64,000 bases of DNA from Glaciecola sp947496235 (GCF_050306235.1 NZ_JBLWFH010000004.1:248001-312000); one strand, 5' to 3'. Counted from the first letter of the stretch, positions 18,484-29,399 are shown. Notes: generated from the letters alone by a model not told the origin. Translations and numbers: made by a program.

Positions 18484-19845
18484 ATGTCTGAGACAGTAGA
18501 AGCGTTGTCAAATACGCAAGAACGACTCGACTACATATCTCAAGCCTTATCTGCTGGCGCTTTTGTTCGCGTACGCAGAGTACTCCTTGAATTACCCGCC
18601 AGTGATGTTGCTCACTTATTAGAATCTAGTCCAACCAAAACCCGTGATGACTTATGGCAATTAATTGATGCTGACTTTCATGGTGAAGTATTAGAAGAGC
18701 TTTCCGAGGATGTTCGTAACGGTATCATTTCGAAAATGATGCCTGCTAGTGTAGTGGACGCACTAGAAGACATGGACACCGATGATCTGGCAGAAACTTT
18801 AAGTACCTTGCCAGAAGACGTCTTACAATCCATTTTGGCGTCTATGGACGCTCAAGATCGTCTGCGCGCTGAGAAGGCCCTATCTTACGGCGAAGATACT
18901 GCCGGTTTCATCATGAATACCGACACCATTACGTTGCGCTCAGACGTTACCATTGACGTGGTGCTTCGCTATTTACGATTGAAATCCGAATTACCCGAAA
19001 ACACAGATACACTCTATGTAGTCAGTCGACAAGACCACTTGTTAGGTACAGTGCCACTTTCTCGTTTGCTAACCACCCACCCTGACGTCACTGTCGAGGA
19101 GATAATGGATGATGAAGCTGAAGCAATCCTAGTGGATATGCCAGAGAGTGAAGTAGCCAGTATGTTCGAGCGTTACAATTGGCTTTCTGCGCCCGTTGTC
19201 GATGATGAAAATATACTCGTTGGACGTATAACCATTGATGACGTGGTCGACATTATTCGTGAAGACGCTGAACACTCCATGATGAGTATGGCCGGTCTTG
19301 ATGATGAAGAAGATACCTTTGCACCAGTTGGTCAAAGTACCAAACGCCGTTCGGTATGGTTAGGCGTTAATCTACTTACCGCGTTATTGGCTGCGGCCGT
19401 GAGTGATTTGTTTGAATCTACCTTAAGCCAATTAGCCGTTTTGGCTATACTTAACACCATAGTACCAAGCATGGGCGGCGTGGCAGGAAATCAAACATTA
19501 ACCTTGGTAATCCGTGGTATGGCGTTAGGCCATGTTAGCGCATCTAACTCCTTATGGTTAGTACGCAAAGAGCTTGCTATAGGCTTTTTGAACGGTTTAA
19601 TTTGGGCCGTTTTAATAGCCGGAGTAATAGCCATATGGAAGCAAGATTTCGCTCTTGGTGGTGTGATTGCTTTTGCCATGATGATGAACATGTTAGCCGC
19701 AGGTTTATCTGGTGCGACCTTGCCCATCATCATGAAGAAACTAAAAATCGATCCGGCCTTAGCTGGAAGCGTCATTTTGACCACAATCACAGATGTTGTG
19801 GGGATTTTCACCTTCCTTGGTACAGCAACTTTATTCTTGGTTTAA
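18484..19845 (+). CDS. mgtE: Magnesium transporter MgtE
   Basis: MgtE is a Mg2+ channel gated by intracellular Mg2+. The 453 residues show the N-domain (helical repeats, about 20-130), paired CBS domains (about 140-265) and a C-terminal five-helix pore (about 290-453) containing PSMGGVAGNQTLTLVIRGMA. GGGGAG precedes the ATG at a good distance. Monocistronic; converges on arcB with 23 bases between stops. Confidence 0.93.
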   Translation: MSETVEALSNTQERLDYISQALSAGAFVRVRRVLLELPASDVAHLLESSPTKTRDDLWQLIDADFHGEVLEELSEDVRNGIISKMMPASVVDALEDMDTDDLAETLSTLPEDVLQSILASMDAQDRLRAEKALSYGEDTAGFIMNTDTITLRSDVTIDVVLRYLRLKSELPENTDTLYVVSRQDHLLGTVPLSRLLTTHPDVTVEEIMDDEAEAILVDMPESEVASMFERYNWLSAPVVDDENILVGRITIDDVVDIIREDAEHSMMSMAGLDDEEDTFAPVGQSTKRRSVWLGVNLLTALLAAAVSDLFESTLSQLAVLAILNTIVPSMGGVAGNQTLTLVIRGMALGHVSASNSLWLVRKELAIGFLNGLIWAVLIAGVIAIWKQDFALGGVIAFAMMMNMLAAGLSGATLPIIMKKLKIDPALAGSVILTTITDVVGIFTFLGTATLFLV

Positions 19846-19868
19846 CAAGATTAAAGCTTGGTTATCTT

Positions 19869-22223
19869 TTAATCATCAATCTGCTGTTCGTTTAACCACT
19901 TGGATAAAACTTTTGTATCCTGCTCTATGGCCATATCGAGTTGCTCAACCCAGTCATGGACGTTTTCCCACCAAGTTGGATGGTCGCCCTGCTGTATCTG
20001 ATTAGCACTTGCCTGTACACGACTAAGCCCAACTGAACCTGCAGCACCTTTAATTTTATGTGCTTGTGAGCATACTTCGTCTTTATCTTCAGCGGCTAAA
20101 GAATCTTTCAAGTGCTCCATGTACTCTGGAATTTTTTCGTTGAATACTTGCAAGCTGGTAAACACCATTGACTCGCCAATGGTATCGAGCAACATGGTCA
20201 ACATTTCAGAATCAATGACTTTCGGTGAAGACTGTTTAATTTCGATTCTATCCACTACAGAATCAGGTCCATCTAATAAATCGTCTGAGGCAAACAACTC
20301 GTTGAATACTTGTATGACGCGACTTTTCTTTATAGGTTTGGCAATGACATCATCCATGCCATTTTTCAGATACTCTTCGCGGGTTTTTATTACGTTAGCC
20401 GTTAACGCAACTATAGGTGTATGTAACACCAAATCTTCTTCTAACAAGGTTCTGGCCACGTCGAAGCCTGTCATATCAGGTAATTGAATGTCGAGTAATA
20501 TCAAATCAAAATCATGCTCTTTTACTTGATCAATCGCCTCCTGCCCTGTCATTGCCACACTTACATGCTGTCCTAACTTTTCAAGTAAGGCTTTGGCCAC
20601 CATGACATTGAGTTCAATGTCTTCAACCAAAAGAATATTTAATCCTGATACTCTTAGTTCTTCCAAATTCATGTGAGAGGTAGATATTTTTACCGGTAGA
20701 GTAATCTCAAATACAGTACCTTTATTCAATTCACTGTTAACTTGGATACGACCACCCATTTTATCCACCATTTGCTTACAGATAGCCAATCCAATACCTG
20801 TGCCTGTGGCAGCTTGAAAATCGTCTCTTTGCACTTGGTAATACATAGCGAAAATTTTATCTAATTCGCTTTTCGCAATGCCTATTCCCGTATCCTGAAT
20901 GGTAAAGGTGATGTCAGCCGTTGTATCACTCGTCATCTCTGACTTCATGGTTAAAGACACCGAACCTTTTGGGGTAAACTTCACAGCATTGTAAAGCATG
21001 TTCCATAATACTTGGCGTAAGCGAGTGCCATCAGCTTCAAAACCTACGGGCACAGGCTCAACGATTTCGTGATGGAATTTAAGATTTTTATCAACTGCCA
21101 ATAACTTGATAATGCTGGCTATTTCATTGACAAAATTCTTAGTATTAACGGATTTAAGTTGAATTTCGACTTTATCTCTATCTAACTTATCAAGATCAAT
21201 AATATCGTTGAAAATGTTACCCAAGGTGATGGCACTAGCATAAATGGTGCTGACCCACTCAAATTGCTCATTGCTGAGTTCTGTGTCTCTGAGCATTCGA
21301 CTTAACCCAACAATGCCGTTTAAGGGAGTACGCAATTCATGGGAAATGGTGGCAATGAACTTGGTTTTATCTTGGCTAGCACGCTCGATAGCTTGTTGAG
21401 AACGCATGCGGTCGGTCATATCTCGCCCAAAAGCTAAGAGTCCTAATCGATGGCCATCGGCATCGTAAAAAGGCACTTTGCGCATTTCGTAATAGCGTTT
21501 TTTACCGTCAGCGAATCGCAACCAAAGCTCTTCTGTAATACTGGTATTTTTTTCTAATACTTCATGATCTGAAGCTACTACTTGGCTGGCTAAGTCTTCG
21601 TCATAAACCTCGTGGGGGGTTAACCCAAATAATTCCTCTTCAGTTTTACCTGTTAAGGCTTCGGCTACCTTATTACAGCCAGCAAACCGTCCCTCTTCGT
21701 TGCGGTAGTATATTAAATCAGGCGATGCGTCTATTATAGAGCGTGTGAGTGTTGAAAGGCGTCTTGCTTGTAATTCCTGATCCGATTTTTCTTTAATTTG
21801 CCTTTCTAGCTCGGTAAACATTTTTTCCCGTTCGAGCTGAGCATTTTTTCGCTGTTCAATTTCATAATTCAATTGGCGAATATTGTTTTGAAGTTCACGA
21901 TTCAAAATTACATCGTGGCGGCGTAAACGTTCCAGTTGCGACACTGCTTCTTCTAAATTAATGCGCGAATGTTCTAATTGCTTAATCAATTTACTAAAGA
22001 AATAAACCAACAATGGTGCGCTTACGAGCGTTAATACAAATGCACTAATAAAGTCGGCGGTTTCAATGTCACTGCCCATCGCCGTTCTAATGATATAACT
22101 TCCAACCAATGAAAATACCAGTAGCAATAGCACAAATAGAACACTGACCTTAATGGTGCCCCATTTATCTACAAACTTTGCGAATTTGATAGCCCAGGAA
22201 TTGGCTGGTTGTTTGATTAACAT
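19869..22223 (-). CDS. arcB: Tripartite hybrid sensor kinase ArcB
   Basis: Redox-responsive hybrid kinase. The 784 residues align throughout with E. coli ArcB as I recall it: two transmembrane helices (about 24-46 and 57-76), coiled-coil linker, PAS domain (about 160-275), HisKA with His295 (ISHELRTPLNG), HATPase, receiver with Asp578 (LLLDIQLPDMTG) and Hpt with His722 (HKIKGAAGSVG). Cys183 matches E. coli Cys180, but the position of Cys241 is Tyr. Location near gltB also matches E. coli. Its regulator ArcA is not in the window. Confidence 0.9.
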   Translation of the reverse strand: MLIKQPANSWAIKFAKFVDKWGTIKVSVLFVLLLLVFSLVGSYIIRTAMGSDIETADFISAFVLTLVSAPLLVYFFSKLIKQLEHSRINLEEAVSQLERLRRHDVILNRELQNNIRQLNYEIEQRKNAQLEREKMFTELERQIKEKSDQELQARRLSTLTRSIIDASPDLIYYRNEEGRFAGCNKVAEALTGKTEEELFGLTPHEVYDEDLASQVVASDHEVLEKNTSITEELWLRFADGKKRYYEMRKVPFYDADGHRLGLLAFGRDMTDRMRSQQAIERASQDKTKFIATISHELRTPLNGIVGLSRMLRDTELSNEQFEWVSTIYASAITLGNIFNDIIDLDKLDRDKVEIQLKSVNTKNFVNEIASIIKLLAVDKNLKFHHEIVEPVPVGFEADGTRLRQVLWNMLYNAVKFTPKGSVSLTMKSEMTSDTTADITFTIQDTGIGIAKSELDKIFAMYYQVQRDDFQAATGTGIGLAICKQMVDKMGGRIQVNSELNKGTVFEITLPVKISTSHMNLEELRVSGLNILLVEDIELNVMVAKALLEKLGQHVSVAMTGQEAIDQVKEHDFDLILLDIQLPDMTGFDVARTLLEEDLVLHTPIVALTANVIKTREEYLKNGMDDVIAKPIKKSRVIQVFNELFASDDLLDGPDSVVDRIEIKQSSPKVIDSEMLTMLLDTIGESMVFTSLQVFNEKIPEYMEHLKDSLAAEDKDEVCSQAHKIKGAAGSVGLSRVQASANQIQQGDHPTWWENVHDWVEQLDMAIEQDTKVLSKWLNEQQIDD

Positions 22224-22723
22224 AACGCTTTCTACTCCAGATACAAGATCTCAAATGCTAACAAGAATTCAACTTTTAACATAGTGCTATTGAGGAAATG
22301 GAAAATTAAAAAAATCAAAGTGAATAAATATGTAGCGCATAAAGTTGTAGCGACAACTAATTTTCACAAGTAATTAACTTTGTTTCGTTTTATTTACAAA
22401 ATCTTCAAATAAAACAGCATTAAAATATTATCATGCAAAACAAAAGGATAGCTATTATTCATAAAATCAATGATAATATTATACAGAGTGATAATTGATT
22501 TCTTTTGGTGAAATCGGTATTTTCAACTTCCCGCTTAGAGGAATGAATAATAATTCGATGCTTATGCATTGAGCAAAATACTCTCAGATTGCACGCTGAC
22601 GACAAAATAAAAATAAAATTGTGCCTCGGACATCGTTTCCGATTGGGAATATATTGTTGCTGACAACAGCTCAACATAGTCACTAAGCTAGCTGTAACTA
22701 GGCTTGGTGGATAGGAGTATTAT
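22224..22723. other. Divergent intergenic region arcB/gltB (500 bp)
   Basis: AT-rich DNA carrying the promoters of arcB (minus) and gltBD (plus). A 6-bp inverted repeat AGTTGT/ACAACT lies near 22344-22359, and GGAG precedes the gltB ATG. A 74-codon minus-strand frame inside has no protein-like features. No RNA gene recognised. Confidence 0.45.
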
Positions 22724-25700
22724 ATGGGTTTGTATCACCAAACTGATTCTAAAGACAACTGTGGATTTGGCTTAATTGCAAACATCCATGGTAAGTCAAG
22801 TCATGAACTCGTTAAAACCGCTATTATAGGTCTTGACCGTATGCAGCATCGTGGTGGTGTTGCATCTGACGGCAAGACTGGCGACGGTTGCGGGTTATTA
22901 TTGCAAAAGCCTGATAGTTTCTTTCGCAAAGTTGCAGCCGAAAACGGTTGGACCTTGAATAACAACTATGCCGTTGGCATGGTGTTTTTAAGTCAGGATG
23001 AAACGCTAGCTGAGCAAGCAAGAAAAGCACTAAACAAAGAACTGCAAAGAGAAACTCTGAATGTTATTGGCTGGCGAAAAGTGCCAGTAAATAAAGACAT
23101 TTTGGGTGACTTAGCATTAGAAGGTGTGCCGCAGATTGAACAGGTGTTTGTCAACGCACCCAACGGTTGGATTTTACCTGACGTTGAACGTCGGCTATAT
23201 ATGGCGCGCCGTCGCGCTGAAAAAGTAGTCGCTGAAGATCCTGACTTTTATGTTGCTTGCTTATCTGCCTTTGTACATATTTATAAAGGCTTGGTAATGC
23301 CGAAAGACTTGCCTGCTTTTTATCTTGATTTAGCGGACCCAGAATTAAAATCGTCTATTTGTGTATTCCACCAACGATTCTCAACCAATACATTACCTAA
23401 ATGGCCACTAGCGCAGCCATTTAGATTCTTGGCGCATAATGGTGAAATTAACACCATCAAAGGCAACCGAGAATGGGCTATTGCTCGAACAAGCAAATTT
23501 GCTACTCCGCTAATTCCAGATATGAAAGATGCTGCACCTTATGTGAATACAGAAGGCTCAGACTCTAGCTCACTAGATAACATGTTGGAATTGTTCTTGG
23601 CCGGCGGCATGGACTTATTCCGTGCTATGCGTTTATTAGTGCCACCCGCTTATCAAAACAACAAAACCATGGATCCTAAACTACGTGCATTTTATGAGTT
23701 TAACTCCATGCACATGGAACCTTGGGATGGCCCTGCAGGCATAGTAATGACCAATGGTCGTCATGTAGCCTGTAACCTTGATAGAAATGGTCTTCGCCCT
23801 GCTCGTTATGTACTCACCAATGACGGTACCATTACTTTAGCGTCAGAGATTGGCATATGGGACTATTCTCAACATGATGTGGTGGAAAAAGGACGTGTAG
23901 GTCCTGGCGAAATGTTAGCGGTAGATACTCATACTGGGAAAATTTGGCGCTCAACTGAAATTGATGAAGATTTAATGGCTCGTCATCCTTACTCAGAATG
24001 GATTGGTGAATACATTAAACGTTTAAAGCCCATCGAGGAATGCGATTCAAGTTTGATCGGCGTTCGTGCATTTGATGACGATAAAATGGCCATCATGCAC
24101 AAGATGTTTAACTACAGTTATGAAGAAATTCAGCAAGTAGTCAAAGTCTTAGCGAAAGATGGACAAGAAGCTGTTGGCTCTATGGGTGATGATACCCCAA
24201 TGGCAGTTTTGTCATCTCGTCATCGCACCTTGTACGATTATTTCCGTCAGCAGTTTGCTCAGGTCACCAATCCACCGATTGATCCCTTAAGAGAAAATCA
24301 CGTGATGTCGCTGGCAACCTGTATCGGCCGTGAACAAAACGTGTTCAATGAAACCAGTGGTTATGCTCATCGGGTACTTTTTGAATCCCCTATTTTGGTA
24401 TATACAGATTTAAAACAGCTGCGCGAGTATGATCCTAAGTATTATCATCACGAAACCATCAATCTAAACTATCCTGCTGAGGAAGATTTAGAGTCGGCCA
24501 TTCGTCGAATTTGTGACGATGCTGTGATCGCGGTAAAAGAAAAAAATGCGGCTTTCTTGATTTTATCAGACCGCCATATTGAAAAAGGTAAGCTACCTAT
24601 TCCTGCGGCTATGGCTGTAGGTGCGGTGCAAAAACGCCTTGTGGATGAGCATTTGCGCTGTGACGCTAATATAGTAATTGAAACAGCGTCTGCCCGTGAC
24701 CCACATCATTTTGCTGTGCTTATTGGATTAGGTGCAACAGCTATATATCCATTCTTAGCCTATGAAACTATTGAGCAGTTGGTTGAAAAAGGTGACCTAG
24801 ATATTTCGCCAACACAAGCCATGTTGAATTACCGCAAAGGGATAAACAAAGGCTTATATAAAATCATGTCTAAGATGGGTATCAGTACCGTTGCCAGTTA
24901 TCGTAGCTCAAAACTGTTTGAAGCTATTGGTATCAGCAAAGACATCATGGACCTATGTTTTTCCGGCGTACCAAGCCGTATTCAAGGTGCAGGATTCGAT
25001 GATTTCCATCAAGACCTGATTAACCTTGCTCGGGTTGCATGGTTAAAACGTAAATCTTTGGGTCATGGTGGACTATTGAAGTACGTTCACGGTGGCGAAT
25101 ATCACGCTTATAATCCAGATGTGGTTAAATCACTGCAAAAAGCCGTGGTTAGTGGGAACAAAGACGATTACATGGTTTATGCTGATTTGGTTAATGACAG
25201 AGCGCCTAGTCACCTTCGTGACCTTATGCGCATTAAGTTAGCTGATAAAGCGATTGATATTGACGAAGTGGAAGATGCAACCCACCTATTTCCTCGCTTT
25301 GATACAGCAGCCATGTCAATTGGTGCATTAAGCCCAGAAGCGCATGAAGCCCTAGCAATTGCGATGAACCGACTTGGCGGTCAATCAAATTCGGGTGAAG
25401 GTGGTGAAGATCCTAAACGCTTTAACACCGAGAAAAACTCCAAAATTAAACAAGTTGCTTCGGGTCGTTTTGGTGTTACGCCTCATTATTTGGTGAATGC
25501 TAAGGTAATTCAGATCAAAGTAGCACAAGGTGCTAAGCCTGGCGAAGGTGGTCAGCTACCCGGTGATAAAGTGAATAAATACATCGCTGAACTTAGATTC
25601 TCTGTACCTGGCGTAACCTTAATTTCACCACCACCGCACCATGATATTTATTCTATTGAAGATTTAGCCCAGTTGATATTTGACTTAAAAGAAGTCAACC

Positions 25701-27190
25701 CAACCGCCTTAATCTCAGTAAAACTGGTTTCAGAGCCTGGTGTAGGCACCATCGCAACGGGTGTGGCAAAAGCTTATGCCGATTTAATCACTATTTCTGG
25801 TTATGACGGCGGCACAGGTGCAAGCCCATTAACATCTGTTAAGTATGCGGGTAGCCCTTTTGAACTCGGCTTGGCAGAGACTCAGCAAGCATTAGTTGAA
25901 AATGGTTTACGACATAAAGTTAGAGTCCAGACTGACGGTGGCTTAAAAACTGGCTTAGATGTAATCAAAGCTGCGCTTTTAGGTGCTGAATCCTTTGGTT
26001 TCGGTACAGGCCCAATGGTAGCACTTGGCTGTAAATATCTACGAATATGTCATTTGAACAATTGCGCAACAGGTGTTGCAACTCAAGATGCCAAGCTAAG
26101 AGACGAGTATTTTATTGGCTTGCCTGAAATGGTAATGAACTACTTCAGATTTGTAGCCGAAGAAGTACGCGAAATTATGGCCGCCATGGGGATCCGCAAG
26201 TTCGACGAGCTAATTGGTCGAACGGATTTACTTGAGTTAGTCGATGGTTTAACAGCTAAGCAAACTAAATTAGATCTTTCCCCCTTATTGGAAAGACCTA
26301 AAGCGGGTTCGCATACGCAATTATTCTGTTCAGAGACCACAAATTCTCCTATTGATAAAGGTGAGTTAAACCGACAAATTTTAAAAGATGCTAAGTACGC
26401 TGTGGACAATGAAAAATCGATTAAGTTAGCTTATGAAGTGCGTAATACTCATCGCTCTATAGGTGCTACTTTATCTGGTTATATTGCGTCACTTTACGGT
26501 AACCCAGGCGTATCTGATACACCCATCGAAATTTTCCTTAAAGGTACCATAGGTCAAAGCTTCGGCGTTTGGAATGCAGGCGGCGTAGAAATGACCTTAG
26601 TCGGTGACGCCAACGATTACGTTGGTAAAGGAATGACTGGTGGTAAGCTGGTAATTCATCCACCACTTGGCGTCAGCTTTGACGCTCACAACAGTGCCAT
26701 TATGGGTAACACTTGTTTGTATGGTGCTACTGGCGGAAAATTATTGGCGGCAGGTCGCGCTGGTGAACGTTTTGCAGTACGTAACTCAGGCGCAATCGCT
26801 GTGATCGAAGGCATGGGCGACAATGGCTGTGAATACATGACCGGCGGTATTGTTGCTGTATTAGGAAGTGTCGGAGTGAATTTCGGTGCCGGTATGACAG
26901 GTGGTTTCGCTTATCTGTATGATGAGTTTGACGACTTAGAGCACAGAGTGAACTTCGAGCTTGTTGAAGCATTGAACATTGATGATAAAGTTATTTTATC
27001 AGAGCATTTACGTGGCCTTATTAACGAACATTATGAGTCCACCGGCAGTGCGCATTCATTAGCGCTTTTGACTAACTTCTCAGAAGAAATCAAACGCTTT
27101 AAACTGATTAAACCAAAAACCTCTGATGTGAAAAACTTGCTCGGCCACATAAGCCGTTCCAGTGCAGAGTTAAGAATTCAGGCACAGTAA
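22724..27190 (+). CDS. gltB: Glutamate synthase (NADPH) large subunit GltB
   Basis: GltB makes glutamate from glutamine and 2-oxoglutarate. The 1488 residues comprise the N-terminal glutaminase with catalytic Cys13 (DNCGFGLI), a central domain, the FMN/2-oxoglutarate synthase domain, the 3Fe-4S ligands Cys1103, Cys1109 and Cys1114, and a Gly-rich C-terminal domain. Cys13 must become the N-terminus, so the propeptide is 12 residues, against about 42 in E. coli. gltD follows 18 bases later. Confidence 0.97.
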   Translation: MGLYHQTDSKDNCGFGLIANIHGKSSHELVKTAIIGLDRMQHRGGVASDGKTGDGCGLLLQKPDSFFRKVAAENGWTLNNNYAVGMVFLSQDETLAEQARKALNKELQRETLNVIGWRKVPVNKDILGDLALEGVPQIEQVFVNAPNGWILPDVERRLYMARRRAEKVVAEDPDFYVACLSAFVHIYKGLVMPKDLPAFYLDLADPELKSSICVFHQRFSTNTLPKWPLAQPFRFLAHNGEINTIKGNREWAIARTSKFATPLIPDMKDAAPYVNTEGSDSSSLDNMLELFLAGGMDLFRAMRLLVPPAYQNNKTMDPKLRAFYEFNSMHMEPWDGPAGIVMTNGRHVACNLDRNGLRPARYVLTNDGTITLASEIGIWDYSQHDVVEKGRVGPGEMLAVDTHTGKIWRSTEIDEDLMARHPYSEWIGEYIKRLKPIEECDSSLIGVRAFDDDKMAIMHKMFNYSYEEIQQVVKVLAKDGQEAVGSMGDDTPMAVLSSRHRTLYDYFRQQFAQVTNPPIDPLRENHVMSLATCIGREQNVFNETSGYAHRVLFESPILVYTDLKQLREYDPKYYHHETINLNYPAEEDLESAIRRICDDAVIAVKEKNAAFLILSDRHIEKGKLPIPAAMAVGAVQKRLVDEHLRCDANIVIETASARDPHHFAVLIGLGATAIYPFLAYETIEQLVEKGDLDISPTQAMLNYRKGINKGLYKIMSKMGISTVASYRSSKLFEAIGISKDIMDLCFSGVPSRIQGAGFDDFHQDLINLARVAWLKRKSLGHGGLLKYVHGGEYHAYNPDVVKSLQKAVVSGNKDDYMVYADLVNDRAPSHLRDLMRIKLADKAIDIDEVEDATHLFPRFDTAAMSIGALSPEAHEALAIAMNRLGGQSNSGEGGEDPKRFNTEKNSKIKQVASGRFGVTPHYLVNAKVIQIKVAQGAKPGEGGQLPGDKVNKYIAELRFSVPGVTLISPPPHHDIYSIEDLAQLIFDLKEVNPTALISVKLVSEPGVGTIATGVAKAYADLITISGYDGGTGASPLTSVKYAGSPFELGLAETQQALVENGLRHKVRVQTDGGLKTGLDVIKAALLGAESFGFGTGPMVALGCKYLRICHLNNCATGVATQDAKLRDEYFIGLPEMVMNYFRFVAEEVREIMAAMGIRKFDELIGRTDLLELVDGLTAKQTKLDLSPLLERPKAGSHTQLFCSETTNSPIDKGELNRQILKDAKYAVDNEKSIKLAYEVRNTHRSIGATLSGYIASLYGNPGVSDTPIEIFLKGTIGQSFGVWNAGGVEMTLVGDANDYVGKGMTGGKLVIHPPLGVSFDAHNSAIMGNTCLYGATGGKLLAAGRAGERFAVRNSGAIAVIEGMGDNGCEYMTGGIVAVLGSVGVNFGAGMTGGFAYLYDEFDDLEHRVNFELVEALNIDDKVILSEHLRGLINEHYESTGSAHSLALLTNFSEEIKRFKLIKPKTSDVKNLLGHISRSSAELRIQAQ

Positions 27191-27208
27191 GAGGGAGAAG
27201 CAGTATTT

Positions 27209-28624
27209 ATGGCAAAGAATGTTTATCAATTTGTGGATGTAGCCCGTATAGATCCACCTAAAAAGCCAATTGTGATGCGAAGAGAAGAGTTTGGCGAAAT
27301 TTATCAGCCAATGACAGCATCGCAAGCAGAAGGTCAAGCAGACAGATGTCTGGATTGTGGTAACCCTTATTGTGAATGGAAATGCCCAGTGCACAATTAT
27401 ATTCCCCAGTGGCTAGCCTTAGCCAACGAAGGGAAAATTCTTGAAGCAGCAGATTTGTGTCACAAAACCAATAGCTTACCTGAAGTATGCGGCAGAGTGT
27501 GCCCCCAAGATAGATTGTGTGAAGGCGCTTGTACCCTGAACGATGATTTTGGTGCGGTAACCATTGGCAGTATCGAAAAATATATTACCGATACAGCATT
27601 TAAAATGGGCTGGCGTCCGGATATGTCTGATGTTGATTGGACAGATAAGAAAGTCGCCATAGTAGGCGCTGGACCTGCAGGTCTTGCTTGTGCTGATATT
27701 TTGGTTCGCAATGGAATAAAACCTGTCGTATTTGATAAATACGAAGAAATTGGTGGATTGCTTACCTTTGGTATTCCGTCTTTTAAGTTGGAAAAAGAGA
27801 TTGTGCAATTGCGCCGTCAAATTTTCACTGAAATGGGCATTGAATTTAAGCTAAATACTGAAATCGGCAAAGATGTCGACTTTAAAGAGTTGTTAGATAA
27901 CTACGACGCGGTATTTTTAGGCATGGGCACCTATACCTCGATGAAAGGTGGGTTTGCTAATGAAGAAGCACCAGGGGTTTATGATGCTTTGCCTTTCTTA
28001 ATTGCCAATACACGAAAAGTGATGGGCACAGAACAAGCTGACGGCGAGTTTATCGACATGAAAGGAAAGCGTGTTGTGGTACTTGGTGGTGGTGACACAA
28101 CCATGGACTGCGTGCGAACCTCTATTCGTCAAGGTGCTGATTCTGTGGTTTGTGCTTATCGTCGTGATGAAGAAAGCATGCCAGGATCACGCAGAGAAGT
28201 CATTAATGCCAAAGAAGAAGGTGTAGACTTCAAATTCAACATGCAACCTATCGATATTGCGGTGGATGAAAATGGTAAAGCCATTGGCGTTCGCATGGTG
28301 AAAACCGAAATGGGTGAACCTGATGCCGCTGGCCGAAGACGTCCAGTCGAAGTGCCTGGCTCAGCCCATGTACTAGAAGCGGATGCAGTTATTATTGCGT
28401 TTGGATTCTCTCCAAGCCCTGCAAACTGGTTTGCAGACTACGGCATTATCTTGGACGAAAAAGGTCGTGTAAGAGCGCCAGCGAACGGCAAATTTGCATT
28501 TCAAACCAGTAACCCCAAAATATTCTCTGGCGGTGATATGGTAAGAGGTTCTGATTTAGTCGTTACCGCGATTGACGAAGGTAGAAAGGCAGCTGAAGGT
28601 ATACTTGATTTCTTAGAAGTCTAA
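27209..28624 (+). CDS. gltD: Glutamate synthase small subunit GltD
   Basis: The 471-residue flavoprotein passes NADPH electrons to GltB. N-terminal Cys motifs for two 4Fe-4S clusters (CLDCGNPYCEWKCP and CGRVCPQDRLCEGAC), the FAD Rossmann motif VAIVGAGPAGLACA and the NADPH motif VVVLGGGDTTMDC are present. GAGGGAGAAG lies upstream of the ATG. Confidence 0.97.
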   Translation: MAKNVYQFVDVARIDPPKKPIVMRREEFGEIYQPMTASQAEGQADRCLDCGNPYCEWKCPVHNYIPQWLALANEGKILEAADLCHKTNSLPEVCGRVCPQDRLCEGACTLNDDFGAVTIGSIEKYITDTAFKMGWRPDMSDVDWTDKKVAIVGAGPAGLACADILVRNGIKPVVFDKYEEIGGLLTFGIPSFKLEKEIVQLRRQIFTEMGIEFKLNTEIGKDVDFKELLDNYDAVFLGMGTYTSMKGGFANEEAPGVYDALPFLIANTRKVMGTEQADGEFIDMKGKRVVVLGGGDTTMDCVRTSIRQGADSVVCAYRRDEESMPGSRREVINAKEEGVDFKFNMQPIDIAVDENGKAIGVRMVKTEMGEPDAAGRRRPVEVPGSAHVLEADAVIIAFGFSPSPANWFADYGIILDEKGRVRAPANGKFAFQTSNPKIFSGGDMVRGSDLVVTAIDEGRKAAEGILDFLEV

Positions 28625-28854
28625 ACTCAACTGAAAAGTAAACGTCTTTGAAAAGTAAGTGATTTGTTGAAAGATCTAGCAAACCTTATTGATTAGAAGG
28701 CGTTTTTTTACGTCTTAATTTTAATAACTAAGATGAATTAGCAAGACCCTTAAATCATTGTAAGACCCGCTATATAGCTATAGGCTAAGGTCATAGGAAG
28801 CAATCAAGCTAATTGAATTGGCTGTTCCTTAAATACCATTGTTGAGGGGGTTTT

Positions 28855-29298
28855 ATGCAAAGTACTAATCAAATTTCTGCGAAAGTTAAAGCACCAGGTG
28901 TTGGATTGATCAAAATGCTTAAAAGTGGTTTTGAATTTGGTAAACACTTATTACTCATTGCGCTAATTTTTATCGCCGCTAAGGTATGTGCACAAGAAGC
29001 AAAAATGCCTGAGGTTGAAACTGCCCATTGTCCGTCAGTGTTTAATGCGGTAAATATCCCCCAAGACGGCAAACTTTGTCAGGTTTTTGCCGCCGATTAC
29101 CCGGCATCTATGATATTTTTTGTCCCTAAAACGCCTGAAGAAGTGGTCTCTTATTACCAGCAAAACGAATCATTTAAAAATGCAACTCAGGTTAAAGATC
29201 GATTTATGCTCCAGTCTGAAGATAAGAACACCACCCTAATTATCTCTAAAGACGGCGGCGGCACCCAAGTAGACATCTTAGTTAAAAGCCAAGCTTAA
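28855..29298 (+). CDS. Hypothetical exported protein
   Basis: I do not recognise the family. The 147 residues have a basic N-terminus, a hydrophobic stretch at about 31-45 (LLLIALIFIAAKVCA) that could be a signal peptide cleaved near CAQ, and a small mature domain of about 100 residues with two Cys that might pair (AHCPS and KLCQV). GAGGGG precedes the ATG. It lies alone between gltD and a DUF2726 gene, with a 230-base gap upstream. Confidence 0.65.
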   Translation: MQSTNQISAKVKAPGVGLIKMLKSGFEFGKHLLLIALIFIAAKVCAQEAKMPEVETAHCPSVFNAVNIPQDGKLCQVFAADYPASMIFFVPKTPEEVVSYYQQNESFKNATQVKDRFMLQSEDKNTTLIISKDGGGTQVDILVKSQA

Positions 29299-29399
29299 TT
29301 TCTTTTCTCCCCCTGCCAGGTATTAAAAATTTAATGCTTGGCACATGGATTGCTATCCCTCCCTTGAGTGTCAATTATTTAACCTTGAGCGGAGTCATC

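Noticed and set aside
22459..22683. 74-codon minus-strand frame in the arcB/gltB gap
   Set aside because: No family features and it occupies the region expected to hold the gltB promoter.
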